From Hofstenia miamia (lineage: Eukaryota > Xenacoelomorpha > Acoela > Hofsteniidae): a stretch of 64,000 nucleotides of DNA. The notes below the pieces were generated by a model. It had not been told where the DNA came from and did no database searches. It worked only from the letters and a program-made list of their open reading frames with translations. Positions 1-11,525 of the stretch are shown piece after piece (the stretch's first letter is position 1; every line of letters starts with the position of its first letter). Both the position numbers and the translations under genes were made by a program. The stretch spans positions 724,806 to 788,805 of the forward strand of contig CABFPE010000009.1 of the NCBI GenBank assembly GCA_900660155.1, in the 5' to 3' direction.

Positions 1-661
1 CATATAGACAGAAGAATGGAAGTAAGTGATAAGTGTAGGCTATGTAAGAAAGAGACGGAGACAGTAGATCATCTGATAACTGGGTGTGAGAAGTTGGTAC
101 AGAATGAGTATGTTCAGGCATGACAAGGTGGGAAGAATAGTACATTGGAGATTGTGCAGGCAGCATGGGTTAGAAGCAGGAGACAAGTGGTATGAGCATA
201 AGCCACAGGGCGTCATAGAGAATGAGAAGGTTAAGATACTGTGGGACTTCAACATACAGACGAGCAAAGTGATAGAAGCGCGGAGGCCAGACATAGTAGT
301 GGTAGACAAAGAGAAAAGATTAGGAACAGTGATAGACATAGCAGTACCAAAAGACAGAAATGTAGAAAGCAAGGAGAAAGAGAAGATTGACAAGTACAGA
401 GAGTTAGCAGAGGAAATAGAAAGACTGTGGAAGTTAAAGAAGAATAAGTAGTACCGGTAGTAGTAGGAGCACTAGGAGCAGTAAGTAAGAAGCATAAGAG
501 ATACTTGGAGCAGTTGGGAGTACCAAAGTGGGGAGGAGCAGTAGCACAGAAGGCAGCATTGTTAGGAACAGCTAGAGTCCTGAGGAAAGCTCTCAGACTC
601 CCTGGGAACTGGTGAGTTCCCCGAGCTGAGAGGGATACCAGCATGAAGCTGTGATGTGCAA
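1..661 (+). mobile_element. 3' end of a restriction-like-endonuclease LINE (R4/Dong-like), copy A
   Basis: The window opens inside the C-terminus of a non-LTR retrotransposon. Seen: a CCHC knuckle (CRLCKKE...H..GC, about 46-90), then at 120-451 a restriction-like endonuclease (RLE) domain with RPDIVVVDKEKRLG...ID, matching the R/KPD-X12-14-D signature known for the R2/R4/NeSL/HERO group. This enzyme nicks the DNA target for target-primed reverse transcription. A 2-nt loss relative to the copy at 34566-35573 separates the knuckle frame from the endonuclease frame, so this copy is dead. The 3' UTR has a hairpin (604-621) and ends against a TAA-type repeat. The R4/Dong assignment is inferred from the TAA-repeat setting, as Dong is known to insert into TAA repeats. 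Confidence 0.8.
604..621 (+). other. 3' UTR hairpin of the RLE LINE
   Basis: GGGAACT-GGTG-AGTTCCC forms a perfect 7-bp stem with a 4-nt loop about 40 nt before the 3' end. The same hairpin is present in the minus-strand copy near 34600-34630, and nearly intact in the duplicate near 34355. It is missing from the copy at 40497-41103. In other LINEs such 3' stem-loops are the reverse transcriptase recognition site; that role here is inferred. Confidence 0.55.
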
Positions 662-680
662 GGATAATAATAATAATAAA
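662..680. repeat. (ATA)n / (TTA)n microsatellite at a LINE-LINE junction
   Basis: A short TAA-type repeat lies exactly between the 3' end of the plus-strand RLE LINE and the 3' end of the minus-strand LINE at 663-2290. It can be read as the tail of the latter and as the target of the former. Confidence 0.6.
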
Positions 681-2290
681 ATTTTATTTTAAAACGGATA
701 GAAACATCCATTTAAGTTATAGAAACACTAGATTTTCATTCCAAGAAGAAGCCCATATGGAAATAGAGAAAGTTCTCGTTCAGAGTTGGTTTTTATTACT
801 CCAGGGAGCATCCCAGGCACTCGACTATATCCATAATGTGAGCGTTTAGGGAGAATATCTTGCAGTACATTCTGAAGAAGGCTATTTTAAGGCGTAAAGC
901 TTTTTTCTGAACTTTATCTAAGAGCAGCATAAGGGATTTTGAGGAACCTCCCCAAACTGAACAACAATATGATAGCGAGGGCATAACTAATGCACAGTAT
1001 AGTGTTTGTAGTTCATATTTCAGCAATAAATACAACTTACTAGTAGCTTTTTTAGCCATGCTCCTTATGTGATGAGAAAATGAAAGTGCCTTGTCAAAGT
1101 ACACACCAAGCAATTTCATTACAGATTGTTGTGTGATATCTTGCAAATCAGGGACAGAGCTTTGACCAAAGTTAATGAGAAGTTCATTCGTCTTGTTATG
1201 ATTAAAATGAAGGTTCTTGGATAAAAAATGCTTTTGTCTCCAATATCGTACAAGCCAGGTACAATAAGAGTATTATCGTCAGCAAAAGCTAATAATGAGA
1301 AGTTCGCTGTGTCTTCTATTTGATAGGTGTTATCGACAGCACAGTTAAAAAAACAGGACCACTGATGGTTCCTTGAGGAACTCCAAGTTCAATGTAACGA
1401 ACTGCAGAATTTTGGCCATTTATAGTGGTGAAGTGGCTTCTTCTGGTGAGAATGATGGGATTCAATCTAGATAGACTTTCAATTGCTGTGTGGTTAACTG
1501 TGTTGAATGCTTTAGACATGTCCAGCGTAATTGCTCGGCAATAGTCATGGCTACTTCTGAATTTGTAAATCTGATGCAAGATCTTTATTAGTGCGCATGC
1601 TGTTGAACTTTGTTTACGAAAACCAAACTGCAAAAGACTTAATGATCTGTGATATGATTTGAAACATATTTGTCATATACCATTCTTTCAAAGACCCGAG
1701 AAAGAATAGGCGTGAGCGATATTGGCCGTAAATCTTTCGGTTCCTTAGGGTTGGCCTTCTTAGGAATAGGTCTAATGTTAGCGATTTTCCATGCATCAGG
1801 AAACACATCACAGTAAAGTGAAAGATTGAATAATGAACAAACAGGATCAGCAAGATATGCAGCACCGTATTTAAAAACCCAGAAAGGCAAACCGTTCATT
1901 TCACAGCTCGTTTTCTTGATTCGATTCAGATAATGATAAACTTCATGAGGATAAAAATAAGGAATGTCTTGCAGTAATGGGATCTTGTCACGCCATTCAG
2001 ACACGAGTAAAGAGTTATTAGCATTAGAAACAGAGAACGAATTAAAATAATCATTAACGTTATCAGCGTTAAAATCATCACAGGAGCCTGGGGTAGCATG
2101 AATATGGGAGTTGACTTTAGCCCACCAATTCGTCGAACCTATTTTATCTAGATACCTGTAATTGGCCTTTATTTTTTCTCGAATTCGTTTATTGATTGAT
2201 TCTGCTTCCACAAACCGGCCTCTCCTTAAAAGTTTGTTCTTCAAATTGAACAGTAGGTAACAATAAATACATTATTCACAAAATTGAAGT
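663..2290 (-). mobile_element. 5'-truncated CR1/L2/Rex1-group LINE, reverse transcriptase region
   Basis: Reading the minus strand, 2244-1639 encodes the RT fingers (NWWAKVNSHIH, then ...NIRPIPKKANP, DLRPISLTPILSRVFE). 1633-1316 continues with FGFRKQSS, LDMSKAFNTVNH and GVPQGTISGP, 1290-1270 has the catalytic AFADDNT, and 1146-796 has the LLGVYFD thumb region and C-terminus. The pieces lie in different frames and one lacks an ATG, so it is an inactive relic. No endonuclease is visible upstream of 2290. The 3' UTR (663-795) ends in AAAATTTTA(TTA)n and holds a small GGAT-GTTTCT-ATCC stem. Clade is uncertain. Confidence 0.85.
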
Positions 2291-3664
2291 TAATTTTAAA
2301 AAATCGGAACAGGCCACTGCAACAAATTGGTCACAGTTAAGAGATGATCGCCAATTTTCGGTAGCATACGGAAACAAAATTGTGTTTTGACATTAATTGG
2401 TGTTTTGAACGGTGGCCACTAATTTGATTATGCAAGAGGTGAGCATTTTTAAAGATTATTAATAATTTTTGTGCAACATGCATTTAAAATAGTCGATGTT
2501 TTGATGGATATCGATATATTTATACAATTAGATTGTTTGAGTAACTTCCAAAAAATTTAGGCACCTATATACTTTAATACTAAGATCCGTTTTAGATTTG
2601 CCGTACCTAGGAACGCCGTAGTAAAAAAATTGGCAACAAAATAGTTTATCTTATAGAACAATTGTCTTAGAATGTATGTGGTGAAAATCAGTGTAATACA
2701 TTCATCACTTGAGGGGCCAAACTTAGAATACGAAAAATATGACATTTTCGTTTGGTGCTATATTTTGAAAACAGTAAGACAATAATTACCAGGCCATATA
2801 AAAGTGGCCTAAATTACTAGGGGCATTGATGCTAAACCCCGGCTGAAAAATGGCAAACTGGGATGGGGCAAGGTGGGTTGTGGCCTGTGAAATTTTCTTT
2901 TTTGAACGTTGACCTTGAAAGTGACCTTAATATATATATTATTATGTTACGTATTTGATTTTTGAAACAATTATTATTTATTGATTTTATTTCTAATTTA
3001 TTCATTTATTTTTAGAAATGTCAGTTTATTCAAAATTATGAAAATAGCTGCTGTGATTACGTAATACTGGCTGATATTGAGCGTAGTTTTTTCGTTTTCC
3101 TGTTAAAGTCCTTAACAGTAACTAGAAGATATATGAGCAAAATAAACCGCTTCCTTCTAATTTTAATGCTCAATTCATTTAGATTCTTTTCACCGTTATT
3201 TTTCCAAACATTGCTGAAGTCACAACTTCATTTGCATATAAAATCGCAACCAATGAATATATTTTTTTGAAAATTGGCAAAGATGTAGTTCAAAGTTGTA
3301 TCTTTCATTGTGCCATTACTTTATCTTTAATAGTTTTAAAATAAAAGAGGGGGACGAATCGGCCCCGCTGCGCTTAGGGTTAATAACCTTGTAATGAAAT
3401 TTTTCAATTTTAATGGATAAACCTTGGAATTCAAAATTACATTTTTACAATTATTAAACAATAGCCTATGTATTTTTTTACAAGAACAGGCTATTTACAT
3501 GTGCTTTTATATTTCTTAAAACTTTATTTAGTAGATCAACTAATTTTAAAATGTAAAAAGTGATGTAGAAGTCAAACACTGAATCTAAGAAAAATATTAA
3601 TTGCAAATTCAAATAAAAATTTAAACAATTTAACAAAACATAACGAAATAATAAAATACTGAGT
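2291..3664. other. AT-rich intergenic or intronic DNA, nothing recognised
   Basis: No open frame with known motifs was found. 2830-2900 is somewhat richer in G and C, but I see no coding sense in it. Confidence 0.4.
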
Positions 3665-3745
3665 TTAATAAGATATAAAGGGAATTTCATCGCTTTCCAA
3701 TATTCTTGGCAGAAAATGGACTTCGCTTGATCTTTCTCTGGGATT
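3665..3745 (-). CDS. Candidate last exon of the unknown host gene at 8650-11925
   Basis: A good acceptor (TTTGTGTTTTAG) precedes a frame NPRERSSEVHFLPRILESDE... that ends in TAA after 26 codons. It starts in phase 0, which matches the phase 0 donor of the exon at 8650-8811. If real, a 4.9-kb intron holding a LINE would separate them. Support is only splice phase and composition, so this is tentative. Confidence 0.25.
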   Translation of the reverse strand, partial: NPRERSSEVHFLPRILESDEIPFISY

Positions 3746-5559
3746 CTAAAACACAAAGAATTGTATAAAATACTATATACATGCATTATCTTTCTTGGCA
3801 CCACTTTAATTAACATTGAGTTGGTTGTTGGAAAAATTTTAATTTTATCCATAAAAATTTTTAGCAGCAATTAACGTACCCTAATGATCAAATACGAATA
3901 TTGTACATTAACGATTAGGTATCACTGATCTTTCGGGCAATATGGGCTTGTAAACGAGTCAAGAAGCATGAACTGTGATTCTATCTGTCTTCAATTTGAA
4001 AGTAGATTGGGGAAGTGAGTAGCGATATACAGGTTTAAGGGAGACATAAAAACTGAAAATTTTTACTAGTCTCTTTCTACCTAGAAACTGAAAACGCTAC
4101 TATTGGGTATCACAAAAAGCAATAAACATGAAATTCTTTAAAATTGTGGAACCATACAATACAGTGTATTCGCTTGCAAGATCCGCTTCTCCAAATTAAT
4201 ATAAACTAAGCACGAAACTTTTTAAACAACGAAATATTTGTAGAATAATATGCAGATTTCAAATTTATAAACATTTTTAAAATTAAAGTAATTTTAAAAT
4301 CACTGAATTATCATACATTCCTGACTGAGTGTGAAGTGACAAATATGGCTTTATTAACACTATGTGTCATTGGTAGCAGAAAATCAACATCTGAGATGGA
4401 ATGTGCCTAAAAACAAAGACATATTATTGCAGTATTTACGGTTTTCATGAATGTAGAAGAAATAGAATGAGCTACTTCAAACTCATTTAGTCTGAATTTT
4501 GAATTAAACTAAATTAAAATTTATTTCTATATTGTAAAAATAGTACTCTTAAAATGCTAAGCGAAAGACTTGTACATTTTGTTTCGTTGGTAAAAATTCT
4601 TACCGTTTTATTTGCTTATAGACATATACAAAAATAGTTAAAAGTTAAAACGGTCGACAAATTTGGTGGTGGAACTGACGATACTAATGCTAACACCTAC
4701 TTTACTAATTTCTCTAATAAAATGATTAGTTATTAATTGGAGAAATGATTTGAAAGTGGAAACACTGATTACTTTGTTTTTTAGTTTTTCGTGGAGGGAG
4801 AATCGCCCCAATATTTGAAACAAAATACCGATTGGTATGATTGGTGTGTGATGTTGAACATATGTTAGACTAGAAGCTGTTGGAGTTACAAAAAATATAA
4901 TTTTTAAAATTGATTTTAAAGAAAATTATATTTTTGAAAATTGTGCGGCATTGTTCAAATATAAATATATTTGTATGAAATAAACATTAAGAAAGCAATG
5001 CAACGGAATTAGAGTTGCTCTCCCTTTGAAACAAATTGCTCATTTTAAATATATTGTTAAAGATCTACAAGAGCGTTGAAATAGAACATTACATGTAGCA
5101 ATAGCATGCATGTAAAACTACTAAAATGATACTAGAGCCCACTAAGTACACTTCACACGTTCTTCAAAGTCTGAAATCGTGGGATCATGGAATCCTTAAC
5201 ATTGACAATACCTGCCGTGATTCTTAGTCAGTGTTCAATGTGGATTTAAATAATGACAACATAGGTTATCCAATGTCGATAAATTACATTACACTAATAA
5301 GTCTTAACACATGCTAATGTAGAGTGCTATTTAGTGCATGTAGTTGTCAATGCGCATGCGACACGCCTTATCATTTGTGGACAATGATGTATTAATAGAA
5401 TTGAACTCATCCATAATCGCCTGAAAAAGTATGAACAATAATCAGGCATTGCAGATACATTTATAACAGATTTGCATATGCTGAGGAGATCAGGATGACT
5501 GTAATTCTTTTGGAATTCGTTGCCTTTACAGTCATATTAGTGACTATTTCACAGCATTT
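3746..5559. other. AT-rich non-coding DNA
   Basis: A minus-strand open stretch (4638-4850) gives a 60-70 residue hydrophobic/basic peptide with no family motif, and I do not call it a gene. The rest has no recognisable content. From about 5560 the sequence may be the 5' UTR of the following LINE. Confidence 0.35.
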
Positions 5560-5804
5560 ATTGAAATGAAATTAAATCACAGAGTGAAAAATCATTTGAA
5601 TACATTATGATGACTCAGATGTTTTACAGGGACGTACTAAAAGGCAGATCTGAAGAGAATCACAGTCATTATCAACTTGAGCGACTTAAAACAGAGCGAA
5701 ACCCTTAAAGTGCCTGTGCATAAAGTCGTACAATTCTTAAATCATTTGATTGTCATCGCGGACGATTGGTTTCACTAAGCGCTCCTTGAGTCAACTCACA
5801 ACTG

Positions 5805-6539
5805 ATGTCAACTACTGAAAACAACTTTCAGTTATGTTCTGTGTGTAAAACTTGCAATCTATATATCAAAAATGAAAGTGTATATTGCTCTTTCTGTTGC
5901 AGTCAAATGATGCACTGGACCACTAATTGCACCGGCTTTGCGTCATCAGTCTTGAAATCACGAAATGAAGTCAAAAACAATGCCATATTATTCTGCAATG
6001 ATTGTGTTAACTATTGGAAAAGAGATGTTATGATTGAGCGAATTGTTAGAGAACAATCAATTGTTACCAATCAGTCTGAAAATCTAGCTACTATCATTGA
6101 AGTGAAAGTCGATGGAATTGTGCAGAAATGTGGGAAGTCCATGGAGGAAAAATTGATACATATATCAAAAGAGATAAACAAGAACTTATCTAAATTATCC
6201 AGTGATGATCATCTGAAAACTATACTCATTTCTGGTTTTCCGGAATCGGATATCAACATAAACACTGTTCGTGATAATAATGCTATTGATGCTGATCTCA
6301 GTAAATATTCTGATGACACTAGTTTTTTGACAGCAATTAGACGCGATACTGCAAACCATGACTATATGCATTATAAACTAAAGACGTATACTAACTCTGG
6401 AAGCGGTAAAATATTTCTATCGACAGTACTGTCGACTGAGGAAATCAAAAAGGAAAAAATATTTTTGAATAAGAGATGGGAACTCATTAATAATGGTGTT
6501 TTATATAATGATGACGTTCCCGTAGATTGCTCAAACTGA
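5805..6539 (+). CDS. LINE ORF1 with N-terminal PHD-like zinc finger
   Basis: 244 codons, intact from ATG to TGA. Residues about 10-75 carry paired Cys and one His in PHD order (CSVCKTC, CSFCC, H, C, FCNDCVNYW). ORF1 proteins of CR1-group LINEs often have such a finger; they bind element RNA. Residues about 85-135 are polar and helical. ILISGFPES (about 141-149) leads into the nucleic-acid-binding core, ending in STVLSTEEIKKEKIFLNKRW. Oddity: residues about 150-190 (NINTVRDNNAID...SKYSDDT) are nearly identical to the reverse-transcriptase active-site segment of the same element at 7633-7741. This looks like an internal copy inserted in frame. Confidence 0.8.
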   Translation: MSTTENNFQLCSVCKTCNLYIKNESVYCSFCCSQMMHWTTNCTGFASSVLKSRNEVKNNAILFCNDCVNYWKRDVMIERIVREQSIVTNQSENLATIIEVKVDGIVQKCGKSMEEKLIHISKEINKNLSKLSSDDHLKTILISGFPESDININTVRDNNAIDADLSKYSDDTSFLTAIRRDTANHDYMHYKLKTYTNSGSGKIFLSTVLSTEEIKKEKIFLNKRWELINNGVLYNDDVPVDCSN

Positions 6540-6569
6540 CTAAGCCAATGCCAACAAAGTATTCCCTTC

Positions 6570-6800
6570 ATACTTACAAATAATGTTAATGACCTTATAT
6601 CTAAGTACGAACAACTTGAACAATTGATTAGTTTTAATTAATACTCTGTTATTGCTCTACAAAAAACTAAACTAAAGTCCGATGTATCTTCTATATTATT
6701 TGATATTCCAAATTATCATACTATACGTCTTGACGGCAATTTAGACGATTTTGCTGAACGAGGTGGTGGAGGTCTCATTACTTACGTAAGTAAGAAATGG
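6570..6800 (+). pseudogene. LINE ORF2 endonuclease, N-terminal fragment
   Basis: Plus-strand reading gives NVNDLISKYEQLEQLI, then SVIALQKTKLKSD, IPNYHTIRLDGN and RGGGGLITYV. This is the order of the AP-type endonuclease start (N..DLl...E.L, ETkL, GGGvaiYV). The metal-binding E of the ETkL motif is a K here, there is a stop after LISFN, and the remaining two thirds of the domain are absent. Confidence 0.7.
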
Positions 6801-6821
6801 TGTTATAATAAACCTAAAACA

Positions 6822-8393
6822 TTGTATGAGATATCCAACCCTGTTAAGCTTAAAACTAAACCCAGTTCTGGAAAGTTTCTTCCAACGACTACTTTGGTTA
6901 ATGAGTTGAACAAATATTTTACACGATTTAATACAGAAAAGATCCATGACTTTGAGTTTGAATCTTCTATTGTCTGCGATAATTATCCACGTCTATCTGT
7001 TTCCCAGGTTCAAAGTGTTTTTAGTCGCATAAATTCCAAAACTGCAAATGGTCCTGCAATTTTGCTTCCGTTGTTGCTTAAAAAATGTTCCGAACATCTA
7101 GCTGTTTAATACTTCGACATATACCAGCGATGTTTTTCCAACTGTCTTTAACCAGCTCGTTGGAAATATGCCCATGTTACTCCTGTTCCGAAAAATCCCG
7201 ATGCCGATATATTACAGCATAATTCTTTTAAACCAATTGCCGTAACGGTAACTGCTCGTTGTCTAGACAGATTGGGACTACAGCATTTTATTAGAATCAC
7301 TCATAATTTCTGGAATAATTTGCAGTTTGCATATAGGAAAGACAGAAGTACCACTGATGCTCGTTTGTGGACAGTTAATAATATTATCTCTGAGATAGAT
7401 AAAAGAAACACCATTGTATTACTCTAGCGCGTTCAACACCGTTCTCCAAAATAAATTGTTGAATAATATTAAGCAGCATGATCAGTGGATGGAAACCTGG
7501 CTAAAGGAGTATATGACAGGCTGGCAACAAATAGTAAAAGTAAATAATGTCTGTTCTGATACTATACAGGTTGAAGTAGGAATCCCACAAGATGGACCCA
7601 TGCCTGGCGTATTATTTATTTATGATACAAATGATATCAACATAAATACTGTTCGTGATAATAATGCTATTGATGCTGACCTCAGTAAATATTCTGATGA
7701 CACTCGTTTCTTGACTGCAAACCATGACTATATGCATTATACAGAATCTGTTAGCAGAATATATCAAATGTCCATAGAGAAAAACCTCAATCTGAATCCC
7801 TCTAAATCCGTTGAACTGTGTTTTCATACTACAGTTTCTGAAGTCTACAAACATGTTGATCGTAGATTAGATATCAACTATAAAGATGTTCCCCGATCTA
7901 AGTTTAATAAATACATCGGAATGTACCTGCATGAAAATCTGACATGGAAAAAACATGTAACGTATGTTGCATGCAAACCTTCTCCTTTATCATGACTTAC
8001 CTTGATAAGCCAAAACGTTGGTTTATTTTCAATGTTTACCTATTACCAAAATGGCTTTATGCTTGTGAGATCTGGATACCTGGCTTAACTGCTCAAGATA
8101 TGAAAATTATCTCCAAACCCTTAAAGCTGTTTGAACGAAAAGCAAATAATGATAGAAGAGCGTTATCTGTTGCAATTAATTTTGATTTCAAAAGACAGTT
8201 TTCAGCTACTGTCTCCAGAATTTTTAACGATTCAACACACCCACTCCATGGTCAGTTACATAACGACACTAAATCCAAAAGAAGTGCTCGATTTGGACAA
8301 CTACCAGTTGCAAGAACCGAATTAATGAAAAAGTCATTCCGATTTGCTGCGGCGAAATATATTACATATGACTTGATTCCTGATTTTGTTTAG
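6822..8393 (+). pseudogene. LINE ORF2 reverse transcriptase
   Basis: Successive frames show ISNPVKLKTKPSSGKFLP and the fingers (LSVSQVQSVFSRINSKTANGP), WKYAHVTPVPKNPDAD, LQFAYRKDRSTTDA, a DYSSAFNT-like motif, VGIPQDGPMPGVLF, the catalytic KYSDDTRFLT (7687-7714), NPSKSVEL, and the thumb KYIGMYLHENLTWKKH. The C-terminus runs to 8393. It differs clearly from the LINE at 663-2290, so two families are present. Several frame changes break it. Confidence 0.85.
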
Positions 8394-8402
8394 TGTCTTT
8401 AA

Positions 8403-8434
8403 TTTTCCTATTTAGTGCTTCGGCACTACAGGAA
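8403..8434 (+). other. 3'-UTR hairpin with TTCG tetraloop
   Basis: TAGTGC-TTCG-GCACTA (8413-8428) is a perfect 6-bp stem with a stable UUCG-type loop. It is extended by TTCCT/AGGAA pairing across a small internal loop, about 15-20 nt before the (ATT)n tail. It is a likely RT recognition structure by analogy with L2/UnaL2-type LINEs. Confidence 0.65.
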
Positions 8435-8446
8435 ATAAAACGCTTC

Positions 8447-8447
<1 letters not shown>

Positions 8448-8495
<48 letters not shown>

Positions 8496-8500
8496 ATTAT
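8448..8500 (+). repeat. (ATT)n LINE tail
   Basis: An uninterrupted ATT repeat directly follows the LINE 3' UTR. It is the same kind of repeat in which RLE LINE copies are found elsewhere in the window. Confidence 0.8.
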
Positions 8501-8649
8501 GAAAAAAATGCTAGAACAATAACTACGCAAAAATCCAGGTAAAATGAATTTATGAAATAAAATACTTAAGCATTGTCGTATTTATGGAAAACAGCTGAAT
8601 ATTGTTATCGCAAAAAAAAGATTTAAAAAATAATAAAAACGAAACTTAC

Positions 8650-8811
8650 ACCGGGGATAAACATAGCTTTGAAATCCAAAACACCGTTATCTCTGAGGTA
8701 GAAATTGCGTTTGAAATAAACAGAAGAGCATTCCTTAAAAGAAGCGCAAACAACGTGTGCCTTAGTGACGAGCTTCGGAAGCATCATTTCACTGTAAGAA
8801 AGAGGCACATT
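8650..8811 (-). CDS. Unknown host gene, exon 5 of the visible set
   Basis: Acceptor CTTGTAG, donor GGT|GTAAGT, exactly 54 codons in phase 0-0. It reads NVPLSYSEMMLPKLVTKAHV...DFKAMFIPG. Globular composition with several Cys; no family recognised. It follows the coiled-coil exon at 8859-8933. Confidence 0.6.
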
Positions 8812-8858
8812 CTACAAGATAGTCTGTCTTATCTTATTAAATATATTAAAAGATTTAC

Positions 8859-8933
8859 CTCCTCTTCCCGTTGATTCTTCAAGAAAGCTATCTTCTTCTT
8901 TAGAAATTCAATTGTATTTTCTGTGTCACCATC
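8859..8933 (-). CDS. Unknown host gene, exon 4 (coiled coil)
   Basis: 25 codons, acceptor GTCTAG, donor GAG|GTAAAT, phase 0-0. The peptide (DGDTENTIEFLKKKIAFLKN + QREEE) is a typical coiled-coil segment. Confidence 0.6.
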
Positions 8934-9250
8934 CTAGACAGAGATGTGAACTCAGAATCGGAACAAAACCATCAAAACAATCGCAATTCTTACGTTTTCG
9001 AATACCGATACCTTATTTTTCATCAAAATTTTGTTATTAAGTATTCGAAAGTTAAAAGATTGAGGCCGCATAGTGTTTTGCATGATTTATGAACTCGGAA
9101 TTTACCTACATGTAGTTACCACAACAAGTAAATTTATTGCTGAAGCACATATCTGATTCTCTATTAAAACTTAGTAGAATAAAGCAAACTTTAAATTATT
9201 TAGCAATTATCCTGCTAGATCAAGGATGTGATAAAAACATGAATACTTAC

Positions 9251-9405
9251 GACATTATTGAAACCAGCCGAAAGCAGCTGAGTTTCCAAAGTATTGATTT
9301 TCGCAGTGAGTTCTTGATTGTAGTTCATCAATAGCAATCTTTGCACTGATTGACATTCAATTGAATTTTCAGACAAATTTATGACACGAATTTCATGGAA
9401 TCTAT
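9251..9405 (-). CDS. Unknown host gene, exon 3
   Basis: Acceptor ATGTTTAG, donor GTC|GTAAGT, entering in phase 1 and leaving in phase 0. It reads RFHEIRVINLSENSIECQSV..., then a leucine-rich coiled-coil-like stretch (NQELTAKINTLETQLLSAGF). Confidence 0.6.
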
Positions 9406-9830
9406 CTAAACATAAACGATGTTAATCATATAACACTAAAATCAACAACAACAATTCAATGCAATTAAAATTTGTTCGTGTTTTTAGCAAAAGATTTTAT
9501 CAAAGATGCAATATAAGATAAAATAAAAGCGTCATATTTAAACTAAAAAACAGTTTGTGATACTGTGATATCCTGATTTGCTTGTGCTTTTCCTCACAAG
9601 CAATTTCTCCTGCAGGCACATGCCAATATATTGAATCTCAAAATGACAGTAAAAACCTCAGCCCACCGATTCATAACCTGATTGCATCTCTGGGCTTGAT
9701 AAAACTAACACCCGATTGCTTCAAATGGTATATAGGAGTACATTTTTCGAATTTACCAATCAGAAAAATATCGATTTGACGTGAAATATTCACTACATCG
9801 ATTATTTCTAGTTGCATTCCTAAGTAACAT

Positions 9831-10099
9831 TTAACCTGTTAGTGGGGAATTGACATCATATAATGCTGATGTGCAACTACCGTAGCGGCGCCGGCATCAT
9901 AGGATGACTTACTGTTTGTTAGTCCGATCAGCGCTGTAATTGAAATCATATGATGTATACAAAGAATGCATGAAGTTTAGGGTTATAAGCACGTGTAACT
10001 AGTTTCGAATAATAGTGACCATCTGGAAGCAAAATTATGCTAAAGCGGTGACACTGTGCATGACAAAGCTCAAGTGAATGGCGACCATTAACAGGTTAA
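9831..10099. mobile_element. piggyBac-type MITE with TTAA target duplication
   Basis: TTAA (9831-9834) and TTAA (10096-10099) flank a 261-bp element starting CCTGTTAGTGG and ending CCATTAACAGG (10 of 11 terminal positions match as inverted repeats). No coding capacity. It is more GC-rich than its surroundings. Its ends do not match the right end of the piggyBac at 50097, so that family is not its obvious helper. Confidence 0.75.
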
Positions 10100-10230
10100 T
10101 ATTGTTAGTTGAATAACATGTTAGTAATATAGAAGCAGGATTTGCATTAACATTTAAGACGAGACGGGTTATTAATTGTAAGTAATAAATGCTTAAAGAA
10201 AAGTAAGTTTTATATATATATATATATATA

Positions 10231-10560
10231 TAGTCCTGCTCAAAAATCGAATCACCTTAATATATGACAGATATATGAGAAGATTTACAAAATCAACTGA
10301 AAACTTCTTGGCCTGCTTGGCCTCTTAGTCCGTGCTCGCTTTGTAATCGACATCAGCTTGTGCAGTTCTAATAGCAAGGTGACCCTGTCGATGCATCGAA
10401 TTAGTACACGTTGTTTCATGCATGTAAACATTTTGGAAACAGCAGAATGAGATACATTTATGCGTTGTTCAACAGCTCATTGACCGAAACCGTATCGGAT
10501 AAGGACTTCAAATTGAGCATGATTTTCACTTGTTAACTACATGTATATGCCACGTTCCAT
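10231..10560 (-). mobile_element. Tc1/mariner fragment with helix-turn-helix remnant
   Basis: After a TA repeat, CCTGCTCAAAAATCGAATCACC resembles a Tc1-type terminal sequence. The minus strand of 10290-10520 then reads FEVLIRYGFGQ, VEQRINVSHSAVSKMF, RVLIRCIDR and KRARTKRPSRP, the layout of a Tc1 N-terminal DNA-binding domain. No catalytic part remains. Confidence 0.35.
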
Positions 10561-11525
10561 GACTATGTATGTTGCACGTGGTATAAATAGTTAATAATAT
10601 AGTCTATCTAAATTTGGAAAATTTGATTAGTTGATTGTGTGTAATTCACTTGGGAATTGTTGTGCGCTGTTAGTCGAAGAATGATTCTATATTTTTGCAT
10701 AATAATGTGTATAAATCAGTTTATACAAAAACTATAGTATATTTACATTACATAGAGCCTACCAGAATTTTACTTTATTAGAGAAACTCTGAAAAATTCA
10801 GGACAATAACATCTTAACCTGCTATGGGTACATTTAAATCCACAAAACGTTTTGCCCACATTTTCAATCAATTTTTCCAAGCCTATTGAGAATTTTACAA
10901 ATAGTGGTTTTCTCATGTAAGGGTGAAAATTTTTCCATGCTTGAAGTAAATTGAAAGTGTTGCCTATGTTTAATGAAAATTCTGATTTCTTGAAATCATT
11001 TCAAATTATCTCGGAAATAAAGGCTGCACTAGCTGACAGTCATTCAGCAGTCGCCCTTATTGAAAGTGGAAAATTGTTTCGTTTCTCTTTCCAAAATAAT
11101 AAAGTTCATGTGTGCCTCATTCGATAAGCAGTTGAGGTGTGAGAAACGGAAAATACTTATCGAAATATGTAAGAGGGCATAGGAAAAAGGACCTATAGAA
11201 AATTTTTCATGTTTTTAGAAAATTGCGGTTAAACTTTCGTAAATTTACATTTATCTTTGCGTGATATTTTGTCTATTGTGTGAAGTGTAAGTTGATTAGT
11301 TAAAGCTAAAAGATCTTTCCCTGTCGTTGTTTTGTATTATATGGATGATTCATACTTCGAAGCTGATTTAATTGGCTCAAATTCCATTTTTTGAGACACT
11401 ATAGGTCCATTTTCCTATGCCCCCTCACATATATTCACCCAAAAATTTATAAAATTTAGATAAATTAGACAAGTCAATACAACAAACATACTCAAACATA
11501 AACAAGCTTTTTAAAAAATACGTAC

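Larger units (their letters stand above)
5560..8500 (+). mobile_element. CR1-group LINE with PHD-finger ORF1 and internally deleted ORF2
   Basis: In order: possible 5' UTR (5560-5804), ORF1 (5805-6539), the first part of an AP-type endonuclease (6570-6800), then a jump straight to reverse transcriptase (6822-8393). Most of the endonuclease is deleted. A short 3' UTR has a TTCG-loop hairpin, followed by an (ATT)n tail (8448-8500). Several frame changes in ORF2 make the copy inactive. It lies inside what appears to be an intron of the minus-strand host gene. Confidence 0.85.

Noticed and set aside
4638-4850. Minus-strand frame with FSLHEKLKNKVISVSTFKSF
   Set aside because: No acceptor of quality, no homology sense, and the phase link to the host gene is better served by 3665-3745.
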